From Flammeovirgaceae bacterium (GTDB taxonomy: Bacteria > Bacteroidota > Bacteroidia > Cytophagales > Cyclobacteriaceae), in contig CANGUI010000119.1 of NCBI GenBank assembly GCA_947457025.1, positions 1 through 6,210 of the forward strand: DNA of 6,210 nt, written 5' to 3'. Shown here one piece after another: positions 1 through 6,138 of this stretch (position 1 is its first letter; every line of letters starts with the position of its first letter). Below the pieces are notes generated by a model, which saw only the letters and a list, made by a program, of their open reading frames with translations, was not told the origin of the DNA and did not search any database. The translations under genes were made by a program, and so were the position numbers.

Positions 1-3
1 AGC

Positions 4-23
4 TTCCGGGTGTTTTACCGGAA
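4..23. repeat. Short perfect inverted repeat at window edge
   Basis: TTCCGG and CCGGAA form a 6-bp inverted repeat around an 8-nt loop. It lies beyond the nine-T run that follows the murF/alr gene on the minus strand. On the plus strand it is followed by an A-rich stretch, so it is not a canonical terminator in either visible direction. Its role is unknown, and the sequence beyond the window edge is needed to interpret it. Confidence 0.3.
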
Positions 24-31
24 CGGAATTT

Positions 32-79
32 AAAAAAAAATCTTGGCTGCGGATAGTTCGTCAAAGGCTTTCCGCAAAG
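32..79 (-). terminator. Probable intrinsic terminator of murF/alr
   Basis: Read on the minus strand, TGCGGA (76-71) pairs with TCCGCA (53-48). An outer CTT/AAG pairing (79-77 with 44-42) extends the stem across a 3-nt GCC bulge. One A and then nine consecutive T (40-32) follow directly. The stop codon of murF/alr (63-61) lies in the 17-nt loop, so the stem begins inside the last codons of the gene. The T tract is strong, but the stem is imperfect and the loop is long, so confidence is moderate. Confidence 0.45.
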
Positions 80-2520
80 AACACTCTTTTCACCCGCTCA
101 CGCGTGCTCGTGAGTATCTCGTAAGGGATCGTTTGTGCACGGGCCGCCACTTCTTCGAGGGGCAGCGGGCCGCCAAAGATGATTACTTCGTCGCCTTCGC
201 GAGCGGGTATGTCGGTTACGTTGACCATAGTCATGTCCATACACACATTACCAACCACCGACGCCCGGTTGCCGTTGATCCACACCACGCCACGACCTTT
301 GCTGAATGCCCGGCTGAATCCATCTGCATACCCAATGGCGATGGTGGCGATTTTCATCTGATGTGCGGCAATGCCCTGGCGGTCATACCCTACTGTTTCA
401 TCGGCCCGAATGGTTTTGATTTGCGAGATGATCGTTTTGAGGGTAGCCACTGGTTTGAGAGTTGCCAAGACTTCGCCTGTTGGGTTAATGCCGTATAAGC
501 CAATACCCAGACGTACCATTTCGAACTGATAATCCGGGAAGCGTAAAATCCCTGGGGAGTTCAAAACATGCCGCACCGGGTGCACGCCAAGATGAGCAAT
601 CAGTTGGTCATAGCAAGTGGCAAATGCGCGCACCTGCGCATGGGTAAATGCATCATGCCGAGCCTCGTCCGCACCGGCGAGGTGAGACATTACAGAAGCT
701 ATGCGCACTTCCGGATGAGTGGCCAGCCGAGCCAGAGCTGCACTCCAGCTTTCAGTATCGAAACCGAGGCGGTGCATACCCGTATCAACTTTCAAGTGAA
801 TCGAGGCGGGGCGGCCTTGTAGAAAATGGAGGAACGCATCCAGCACTCGCGGGGCGTACATTTCTGGTTCGAGGTCGTAACGCAGCAGGGCGTCAAAACT
901 CTCTTCTGCCGGATTCATCACCATGATGGGAAGCGAAATACCATTCTTGCGCAACTCAACACCTTCGTCAGCATAGGCGACGCCCAGATAATCTACCCGG
1001 TGGTACTGCAGCAGATGGGCGATCTGTTCGCTGCCGCTACCGTAAGCAAAGGCCTTCACCATCGCCATGATTTTAGCGCCGGGTTTCAGGCGAGATCGGA
1101 AGAAATTCAGGTTACTGACCAAAGCCGCCAGATCAATCTCCATGACTGTTCCGTGGATTTTTGCCTGTAGCCGATGGACTATGCGTTCAAACTGAAAGGC
1201 CCGGGCACCTTTTACCAAAATCGCCTCGCCTTGTAGCTTAAGAAAATCAAAATGATCCAGGAATTGCTCGGTGGAGGGAAAGAACTCGCTGGCGGGGAAA
1301 AGGCTTCGCACGACTTGCTGATGCGAACAAAGGAGAGGCCCGATGCAAATCAGGCGCTGCAACCCGCCACTGGCAAGCAGCCTAAGCATTTGGCTTACCA
1401 GCGCATCACCGGCTAAACCACTTTGCTGTACGTCAGACAGGATGACTGATTTTTTTGGTCGCGGCTGCCCTTTTAGAAAGTCAAGCGAAATCTGCAAACC
1501 AGCCAAATCGTTATTATAAGAGTCATCAACAACCAGGCATTGCTGCTGGCCGTGTTTGAGTTCGAGCCGCATTGGCACGGCCGAAAGTCCGCGGATAGCC
1601 GGCGCCAGATCAGCCAGCGGAATCCCCAAAAACAACATCACCGTAAGGCAGTGAAAGAGATTCTCGCGGGATGCGTGGTCAGCAAAAGGGATGCGGATTT
1701 CCGACTGGTGACCCTGAAACGCGATCACGGCAAGATCGTCCGTCATCCGAACCTGAACGGCATCTGCCGCACCTTCGCCCCAAGAAAATAAATGATGGGT
1801 ATCTCCGAAGCGGCCTCGAATGGCGTGCGCAACTTCCGGCTGCCCGGAGTTGAAGATGATCGCTTGAGCGTCATCAAAAAGATTTAATTTTTCTGACAGT
1901 TTCCGGGCGCGACTTTCAAATCCTTCGTCGTGAGCCGAGCCGAGGTTGGTGAACAGACCAATCGTGGGTTGAATCACGGCGGCCAAACGTTTCATTTCAT
2001 CCGGTAGCGAGATGCCCGCTTCAAAAATGCCGATTTGATGATGGTGCCGCATACCCCAAACAGACAGCGGCACCCCTATCTGGGAGTTATAGCTACCCGG
2101 ATTTTTGACGGTGTGAAACCGCCCGGAGAGCAGTTGGAAAAGCCACTCTTTGACGATCGTTTTCCCATTGCTGCCGGTGATCGCCAGTACGGGAAATGTA
2201 AATTGCCGCCGGTGCTGGCCCGCCAGATCTTGCAGGGCCTTGACCGATGAGGGTACCCGGAAAAAGTTGGCCTCGGGGAGCCCATCTATGCCGACATTCT
2301 TTTCAATAACGAATTGACGCATGCCCTGCCGGTACATCGTGGCTATATGGTCATGGCCATCATGGCGTATGCCCCGAATCGCGAAGAATACAGCCGTCTC
2401 TGATGCAACCGCCTTCCGGCTGTCGGTCATTAGCCACTCCATCGGACGGTCCTTGGCTAACCGGATCAACTCGCCAGGTGTGATGGCTGGCCATTGTGAA
2501 AATTTATAGCAGGACTTCAT
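61..2520 (-). CDS. murF/alr: Bifunctional UDP-MurNAc-tripeptide:D-Ala-D-Ala ligase / alanine racemase (MurF-Alr fusion)
   Basis: This 819-residue cytoplasmic enzyme joins two steps of peptidoglycan precursor synthesis. The N-terminal half is MurF, which uses ATP to add D-Ala-D-Ala to UDP-MurNAc-tripeptide. It shows DSRK (33-36), the P-loop TGSNGKT (115-121), NPGSYNSQIGVPLSV (140-154), TNLGSAHDEGF (191-201), DDSYNND (332-338) and KGARAFQFE (437-445). The C-terminal half, from about residue 458, is a PLP-dependent alanine racemase. It shows the PLP-lysine motif MVKAFAYG (K489), DTGMHRLG (579-586), SHLAGAD (612-618), RLGIGLYG (670-677), the likely catalytic tyrosine in VGYDR (Y712) and IGYADGFSRAF (729-739). 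Both halves look complete and active. Such fusions are known in Bacteroidota. The start at 2520 is chosen because MurF homology begins there. The frame stays open to 2733, but the extra 71 residues resemble no MurF sequence and would overlap the divergent gene. The gene stands alone on its strand in this window. Confidence 0.96.
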   Translation of the reverse strand: MKSCYKFSQWPAITPGELIRLAKDRPMEWLMTDSRKAVASETAVFFAIRGIRHDGHDHIATMYRQGMRQFVIEKNVGIDGLPEANFFRVPSSVKALQDLAGQHRRQFTFPVLAITGSNGKTIVKEWLFQLLSGRFHTVKNPGSYNSQIGVPLSVWGMRHHHQIGIFEAGISLPDEMKRLAAVIQPTIGLFTNLGSAHDEGFESRARKLSEKLNLFDDAQAIIFNSGQPEVAHAIRGRFGDTHHLFSWGEGAADAVQVRMTDDLAVIAFQGHQSEIRIPFADHASRENLFHCLTVMLFLGIPLADLAPAIRGLSAVPMRLELKHGQQQCLVVDDSYNNDLAGLQISLDFLKGQPRPKKSVILSDVQQSGLAGDALVSQMLRLLASGGLQRLICIGPLLCSHQQVVRSLFPASEFFPSTEQFLDHFDFLKLQGEAILVKGARAFQFERIVHRLQAKIHGTVMEIDLAALVSNLNFFRSRLKPGAKIMAMVKAFAYGSGSEQIAHLLQYHRVDYLGVAYADEGVELRKNGISLPIMVMNPAEESFDALLRYDLEPEMYAPRVLDAFLHFLQGRPASIHLKVDTGMHRLGFDTESWSAALARLATHPEVRIASVMSHLAGADEARHDAFTHAQVRAFATCYDQLIAHLGVHPVRHVLNSPGILRFPDYQFEMVRLGIGLYGINPTGEVLATLKPVATLKTIISQIKTIRADETVGYDRQGIAAHQMKIATIAIGYADGFSRAFSKGRGVVWINGNRASVVGNVCMDMTMVNVTDIPAREGDEVIIFGGPLPLEEVAARAQTIPYEILTSTRERVKRVFFAESL

Positions 2521-2528
2521 TCCTTTGC

Positions 2529-2536
2529 CAAAAGTA
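2529..2536 (-). promoter_or_regulatory. Candidate -7 box for murF/alr
   Basis: The minus strand reads TACTTTTG from 2536 to 2529, an exact match to the Bacteroidota -7 consensus TAnnTTTG. It ends 8 nt before the ATG at 2520, so transcription would start only a few bases upstream of the start codon and give an almost leaderless mRNA. The nearest upstream TTG is only 12 nt away, shorter than the usual 17-23 nt spacing, so no convincing -33 element supports it. It could be chance. Confidence 0.3.
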
Positions 2537-2614
2537 CCATCAAAGCCCCAAAATCCCGGCATTAGCAGGATTTCTGTACCATTTCGGTAAAGATTAAATT
2601 TTCGTCCGATATCG

Positions 2615-2642
2615 TTTGATTGCGCGAAAATGCCTACTTTTC
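2615..2642 (+). promoter_or_regulatory. Weak candidate promoter for the small secreted-protein gene
   Basis: TTTG at 2615-2618 is followed after 16 nt by TACTTTTC at 2635-2642, one mismatch from TAnnTTTG. The position, about 30 nt before the ATG at 2675, is suitable. The spacing is slightly short and the last base deviates. It is the best candidate I see in the divergent spacer 2521-2674. Confidence 0.3.
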
Positions 2643-2674
2643 GAACGACCTGAAACTGAAAAGGGCACGTCCTG

Positions 2675-3031
2675 ATGAAGAAAGTGTTATCCCTCTTGCC
2701 GCTTGCTTTGCTTCTTACACTTGGTGTGGGCACAGCGACCGCCCAGGAGGCCGAGCCGGAGACTCAGGAAGAAAGCCCTGTGAACCTTCCTGTACATGAG
2801 GAGATACCCAATCCAAACGAGATTGGTGTTCTGGAATCGAAAAGTTCACCCGCCGTGATCAGGTCAGAGACAACTTCCCGAAGCATCACCCCGGTTTTTT
2901 CGAACCCTGTTCCTCCCGCGAAGCTGAAAAATGACAAGCAGGCCGAAAAGAACGAGGACGATGCGCTTTCGTTTAACTTCTTGTATTACATCATCCAAAA
3001 GTTCAAGATCTCAGATCTGAAGAACAATTAG
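2675..3031 (+). CDS. Small secreted protein of unknown function
   Basis: This 118-residue protein is not assigned to a named family. Residues 1-23 form a classical Sec signal peptide: MKK, a leucine-rich core, then ATA before Q24, fitting signal peptidase I cleavage. The mature part is polar and low in complexity, rich in Glu, Pro, Ser and Lys (about 24-95), and probably disordered. The C-terminus is a compact hydrophobic and aromatic segment, SFNFLYYIIQKFKISDL (99-115 by composition; about the last 20 residues). It could be an amphipathic helix for membrane or partner contact. AAAAGGG at 2659-2665 sits 9 nt before the ATG and may act as a ribosome binding site. The gene ends 23 bp before the receptor start, on the same strand, but the receptor has its own promoter in that gap. 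A functional link to the receptor is therefore only suggested by position. Secretion to the periplasm or envelope is inferred from the signal peptide. Confidence 0.8.
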   Translation: MKKVLSLLPLALLLTLGVGTATAQEAEPETQEESPVNLPVHEEIPNPNEIGVLESKSSPAVIRSETTSRSITPVFSNPVPPAKLKNDKQAEKNEDDALSFNFLYYIIQKFKISDLKNN

Positions 3032-3049
3032 TTCGAAAGACTATCTTTG
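3017..3049 (+). promoter_or_regulatory. Promoter of the TonB-dependent receptor gene
   Basis: TATCTTTG at 3042-3049 matches the Bacteroidota -7 consensus TAnnTTTG exactly. CTG at 3017-3019, 22 nt upstream and inside the 3' end of the small gene, is a one-mismatch candidate for the -33 TTG. The -7 box shares four bases (3046-3049) with the inverted repeat operator. Transcription is expected to begin around 3053-3056, at or next to the TTG start codon, which suggests a leaderless or near-leaderless mRNA. The start-site estimate is inference. Confidence 0.6.
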
Positions 3050-3064
3050 CAACCTTGTTGCAAA
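3046..3064. promoter_or_regulatory. Operator-like inverted repeat 1 (receptor gene)
   Basis: TTTGCAAC-CTT-GTTGCAAA is a perfect 8-bp inverted repeat around a 3-nt spacer centred on base 3055. It overlaps the 3' half of the -7 box and the expected transcription start, the classic place for a repressor site. A close copy lies at 5490-5504 before the lipoprotein gene. Its size and symmetry fit a dimeric regulator such as a Fur/Zur-family metal repressor. I infer that class from the likely metal-receptor target, not from a verified consensus. Confidence 0.7.
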
Positions 3065-5457
3065 AAACCTTTATCTTCATTGCTTTGGTTTCTGTTTTTG
3101 GCCTTCGGGCTCAAGAGCGGTGTTCATATGTATTTGAATTAGAGGTCACATCTGCCGATGAGCGAATTCCGCTCGTTGGGGCGGAGGTGATTGTGAAGGA
3201 AACAGGGGTTGTAGCTACCAGCGATCTGCAGGGCCTTGCGCGCATCAAATCGCTCTGCACAGGCAACTACACGCTTACCATTCGTTATGTTGGATTTGCA
3301 CCGCAAACCCACACCATCCAGGTGCCGGGTGTGCTGCTGCGGGTTGCCCTGGAGGAAAGTCGGGAGCTGCTGGCTGAAGTTGTGGTGCAGGAGCATGCGC
3401 CCACGATCAATCCATCGCAGACGGTTGCAACATTGGGGCCGAAGGAACTTTCGCAAACCCTTGGCAAGCCATTGGGTGAAATGTTGCGAAGTGTAGCGGG
3501 TGTCAGTACAATCCAAAGCGGCCCCGCGATTTTCAAGCCTGTGATTCACGGTGTTCATAGCCAGCGTATTTTAATACTTAATAACGGCGTAAGACAAGAG
3601 GGTCAACAATGGGGCGCCGAACATGCCCCTGAAATTGATCCTTTCATTGCCTCGAATATTTCGGTAGTAAAGGATGCGGGCGCAATCAAATACGGTACTG
3701 ATGCCCTCGGTGGTGTGATCATCGTTACACCGGCCGATCTGCCCGAGCGGCCCGGCATAGGCGGAGTTCTTCACCTCCTGGGAGCTTCCAATGGTCGCTC
3801 AGGTACCGTTTCCGGGATGCTTGAAGGAGGCGGCAAGCGGGGCTGGGGGTGGCGGATGCATGGCACTGCGAAACGGTCGGGCGATTTTCATGCACCGGAC
3901 TATGTCCTCTCGAACACAGGCTTTCGCGAGCGCAGTTTCTCTGCTGCCGCTGGCCAACATCGTGAGCATTTCGGAATGGATGTTTTCTTCAGCCATTTTC
4001 AGACTACACTCGGTATTTTGCGCGGGTCGGCCGTGGGTTCTGCCCGGGATTTAGCCAACGCTCTGGAGCGCGAACCTCCTGCCTTCACGGCCCCATTCAC
4101 CTACAACATCCAACAGCCGCGGCAAGAGGTCAGTCATAGTTTATTCAAATTTAATACTCACTGGAACTGGGGAATTCACTCCTTTCGCATTCAATACGGA
4201 CTGCAATACAACCACCGCCTCGAGTATGATTTGCGCCGTGGCTCCCTGCGCGATGTCCCGGCACTGGGTTTCAGGCTCTATACCCACACCCTGGATATGG
4301 ACTGGGAGCAGCGGCGAAGTTCTCAGCGTACAAGCAGTCGGGGTCTCAACGGCATGCTGCAAGACAACAACAAAGTTGACGGAACCCAGACTATCCCTTT
4401 TATTCCGAATTATTCGAATCTTTCCGCGGGAGTTTACACCGTAGAGAAATGGACTGTAGGTAACTGGCAATTTGATGCCGGCGCGCGCTATGACTGGCGC
4501 AGCTACAGGATTGCGGGCTTCGATTTTATGAACCGCCTTTTTCGGGCAAACAACCAATTTCACAACCTGAGCGGAACCATTGGTGCCAGATATCAGCAAC
4601 ATCAACGGCACACACTAGCAACTTCGCTGGCAACCACCTGGCGTCCTCCAAACGTTGCTGAGCTGTACAGTCTCGGTACGCATCAAAGTGCGGCCGCGAT
4701 CGAGTACGGACTGTTGTTGGACGAAGCCACTGCCCAGGTCCGCCCGATGTCCGACACCCATTTTTCCTCTGAGCAAGCGATAAAGTGGATTGGCACCTAC
4801 ATTCGACGCACAGAGCATGCGCAGGTTGAAATTTCTGGCTATGCAAACGTTATTTTCAATTATATCTACCTTCGCCCTGCCGGTGTTACCGAAACGCTGC
4901 GCGGCGTTTTCCCCTACTTCCGATACACGCAAACGCACGCGTTGTTCACGGGCATCGATGCGCACCACCAGCTTTCACTGGGCAGCAACTGGTCTGCACA
5001 AACCCGGCTTTCTCTTTTGCGCGCACACGAGGTTTCAACCCGCGACGATCTGATCTTCATTCCCCCAAATCGCGTGGAGGTGTCGCTGCGATACGAGAAA
5101 CCTTCCTGGGGCTCCTGGACGAATTTTTTCCTCGAGGCCAAGCCTCGCTATGTATTTCGCCAGGGTCGTGCACCCCGGGTAGTAACGGTAGCAGAAATCC
5201 TCGACGCAAAACAGGGCGGGGTAGATCTCTTTGCAACCGATACCCGCATTTTTGATTTCCTTGACCCGCCTCCGCCTTACTTTTGGCTGGGTGGCGCAGT
5301 GGGAATATCCCGAAAACTAAAAGGCTCGCGGCTTGATGCGCGCCTCGCCGTAGAGAATGCCCTGAACCAGTCGTATCGCGAGTACACTAACCGGATGCGG
5401 TATTTTGCCGATGAAATAGGCCGAAACATCACTTTTTCAGTGTCCTGGGTATACTAG
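3055..5457 (+). CDS. TonB-dependent outer-membrane receptor, ZnuD-like (putative metal uptake)
   Basis: This 800-residue outer-membrane receptor would import a scarce ligand using TonB energy. Residues 1-20 are a signal peptide ending in LRAQ. Residues about 24-104 form a carboxypeptidase-D regulatory-like domain (PLVGAEVIVKETGVVATSDLQG...GNYTLTIRYVGF, interrupted here). EVVVQ (108-112) is a possible TonB box. The plug (about 125-226) includes LGEMLRSVAGVS, HGVHSQRILILNNGVRQEG, WGAEHAPEID and YGTDALGGVIIV. The rest is a beta-barrel ending in FSVSWVY, with the usual terminal aromatic residue. H165, H168, E189, H190 and D195 in the plug are candidate metal ligands. The plug pattern recalls ZnuD-type zinc receptors; heme or another chelate is also possible. 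C23 and C68 could form a disulfide. No ATG precedes the signal peptide, so the start must be TTG at 3055 or the adjacent TTG at 3058, both inside the operator. The lipoprotein gene follows after 55 bp. Confidence 0.9.
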   Translation: MLQKTFIFIALVSVFGLRAQERCSYVFELEVTSADERIPLVGAEVIVKETGVVATSDLQGLARIKSLCTGNYTLTIRYVGFAPQTHTIQVPGVLLRVALEESRELLAEVVVQEHAPTINPSQTVATLGPKELSQTLGKPLGEMLRSVAGVSTIQSGPAIFKPVIHGVHSQRILILNNGVRQEGQQWGAEHAPEIDPFIASNISVVKDAGAIKYGTDALGGVIIVTPADLPERPGIGGVLHLLGASNGRSGTVSGMLEGGGKRGWGWRMHGTAKRSGDFHAPDYVLSNTGFRERSFSAAAGQHREHFGMDVFFSHFQTTLGILRGSAVGSARDLANALEREPPAFTAPFTYNIQQPRQEVSHSLFKFNTHWNWGIHSFRIQYGLQYNHRLEYDLRRGSLRDVPALGFRLYTHTLDMDWEQRRSSQRTSSRGLNGMLQDNNKVDGTQTIPFIPNYSNLSAGVYTVEKWTVGNWQFDAGARYDWRSYRIAGFDFMNRLFRANNQFHNLSGTIGARYQQHQRHTLATSLATTWRPPNVAELYSLGTHQSAAAIEYGLLLDEATAQVRPMSDTHFSSEQAIKWIGTYIRRTEHAQVEISGYANVIFNYIYLRPAGVTETLRGVFPYFRYTQTHALFTGIDAHHQLSLGSNWSAQTRLSLLRAHEVSTRDDLIFIPPNRVEVSLRYEKPSWGSWTNFFLEAKPRYVFRQGRAPRVVTVAEILDAKQGGVDLFATDTRIFDFLDPPPPYFWLGGAVGISRKLKGSRLDARLAVENALNQSYREYTNRMRYFADEIGRNITFSVSWVY

Positions 5458-5460
5458 TTC

Positions 5461-5491
5461 TTGTTTCAAATCAATCGAATCCTTATTTTTG
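5461..5491 (+). promoter_or_regulatory. Promoter of the lipoprotein gene
   Basis: TTG at 5461-5463, a 20-nt spacer and TATTTTTG at 5484-5491 match the Bacteroidota pattern TTG-N17-23-TAnnTTTG. It lies in the 55-bp gap after the receptor stop codon, so the lipoprotein gene can be transcribed independently of the receptor. The expected start is near 5495-5498, giving a leader of about 15-18 nt. The -7 box overlaps the downstream inverted repeat. Confidence 0.7.
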
Positions 5492-5504
5492 CAACCATGT
5501 TGCA
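5490..5504. promoter_or_regulatory. Operator-like inverted repeat 2 (lipoprotein gene)
   Basis: TGCAAC-CAT-GTTGCA is a perfect 6-bp inverted repeat around a 3-nt spacer centred on base 5497. With the -7 box, 5484-5504 matches 3042-3062 at 19 of 21 positions; the differences are one n position of the -7 box and the spacer centre. The same placement relative to the promoter as in the receptor copy indicates control by the same repressor. Confidence 0.7.
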
Positions 5505-5508
5505 TTAA
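5497..5508 (+). other. Possible three-codon upstream reading frame (Met-Leu-His-stop)
   Basis: The spacer centre of operator 2 forms ATG, followed by TTG, CAT and the stop TAA at 5506-5508, ending 4 nt before the lipoprotein ATG at 5513. The predicted transcription start falls at or just before this ATG. It occupies the same operator position as the TTG start of the receptor. It may simply be a by-product of the operator sequence, with no evidence that it is translated. Confidence 0.2.
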
Positions 5509-5512
5509 AACT

Positions 5513-6130
5513 ATGAAAAATCTATTCAAACTACCTGCGGTGCTCTTTGTAAGCGCTGGCCTGCTTGGCATTCAAAGTTGTGATGATGACCCCAAGCCAG
5601 AAAACATCCCTGAAATTGTAACAAAAGCCACCTTGCGCTTCGCGCCACCGTCCGGCAGTACGGCAGCAGTGGTTACCGTTACCGCCTCTGACCCTGACCG
5701 CGATGGACCTCAGGATTTACGCGTGGACGGGCCGATCAATTTAACCAGAGGAGTCACCTATACACTCACCATTACGCTGGTGAATGAGCTGGCGAAGCCG
5801 GGGGACAAGGAATACGATATCACCGAAGAGGTTAAGGAAGAAGCAGATGAGCATATGTTGTTCTTTTCATGGACAAACAGCGTTTTCTCGAACCCGACGG
5901 GCAACGGCAATGTTGACAACCGTGCTGATCCGGTAAACTACAACGATCTGGATTCCAAGGGCCAGCCGCTTGGGCTTTCTACAACCTGGACAACTGCTAC
6001 CGGCACTGCCGCTCTCGCCGGTAAATTCAAAGTCATACTCAAGCATCAACCCGACATCACAACGGCCACATCGCGCAGTACGGACGGCGAGACGGATGTG
6101 GAGCTTGAATTTGATTTGAATGTGAATTAG
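5513..6130 (+). CDS. Putative surface or periplasmic lipoprotein, partner of the receptor
   Basis: This 205-residue lipoprotein begins with a type II signal peptide. The likely lipidated cysteine is C23 in IQSC. The DDD directly after it (24-26) resembles acidic lipoprotein export signals that place Bacteroidota lipoproteins on the cell surface. The mature part is probably beta-rich and acidic. It shows ASDPDRDGPQ (58-67), a long beta stretch GVTYTLTITLVNE (80-92), DITEEVKEEADEHMLFF (102-118), YNDLDSKGQPLGLS (143-156), LKHQP (176-180) and GETDVELEFDLNV (192-204). This pattern recalls a Bacteroidota family commonly annotated 'type 1 periplasmic binding fold superfamily protein', which I believe is often found beside TonB receptors. 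H114, H178 and the nearby acidic residues could bind metal. ATG 5513 is chosen because an in-frame TTG at 5489 would precede the expected transcript start and add eight unhelpful residues. An A-rich leader stands in for a Shine-Dalgarno sequence. A likely role is ligand capture for the receptor; this is inferred from the shared operator. Confidence 0.8.
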   Translation: MKNLFKLPAVLFVSAGLLGIQSCDDDPKPENIPEIVTKATLRFAPPSGSTAAVVTVTASDPDRDGPQDLRVDGPINLTRGVTYTLTITLVNELAKPGDKEYDITEEVKEEADEHMLFFSWTNSVFSNPTGNGNVDNRADPVNYNDLDSKGQPLGLSTTWTTATGTAALAGKFKVILKHQPDITTATSRSTDGETDVELEFDLNVN

Positions 6131-6138
6131 GGCTTTCT

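Noticed and set aside
43..498. Plus-strand open frame of 151 codons opposite murF/alr
   Set aside because: Antisense shadow of the racemase domain, without recognisable protein features or a start context; the same applies to the other frames opposite or overlapping the main genes.
2521..2733. Longer murF/alr start giving an 890-residue protein
   Set aside because: The extra residues show no MurF features and would overlap the divergent signal peptide gene; recognisable MurF sequence begins after the Met at 2520.
3006..3020. Repeated AGATCT forming a palindrome at the 3' end of the small gene
   Set aside because: It encodes the last residues of the small protein and has no following T tract; a terminator or site function is not supported.
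3424..3431. GTTGCAAC palindrome
   Set aside because: It lacks the N3 spacing and arm order of the operator and is inside coding sequence with no adjacent promoter.
5230..5238. TTTGCAACC resembling one arm of the operator
   Set aside because: The second arm is absent and the site lies within the receptor barrel coding sequence.
5489..5512. TTG start adding eight residues to the lipoprotein
   Set aside because: It lies inside the -7 box and operator, probably upstream of the transcript start, and ATG 5513 gives a clean lipoprotein signal peptide.
3055..6130. SusC/SusD-type glycan uptake pair
   Set aside because: The receptor is shorter than typical SusC proteins, and the lipoprotein is 205 residues of beta-rich sequence, not a roughly 500-residue helical SusD.
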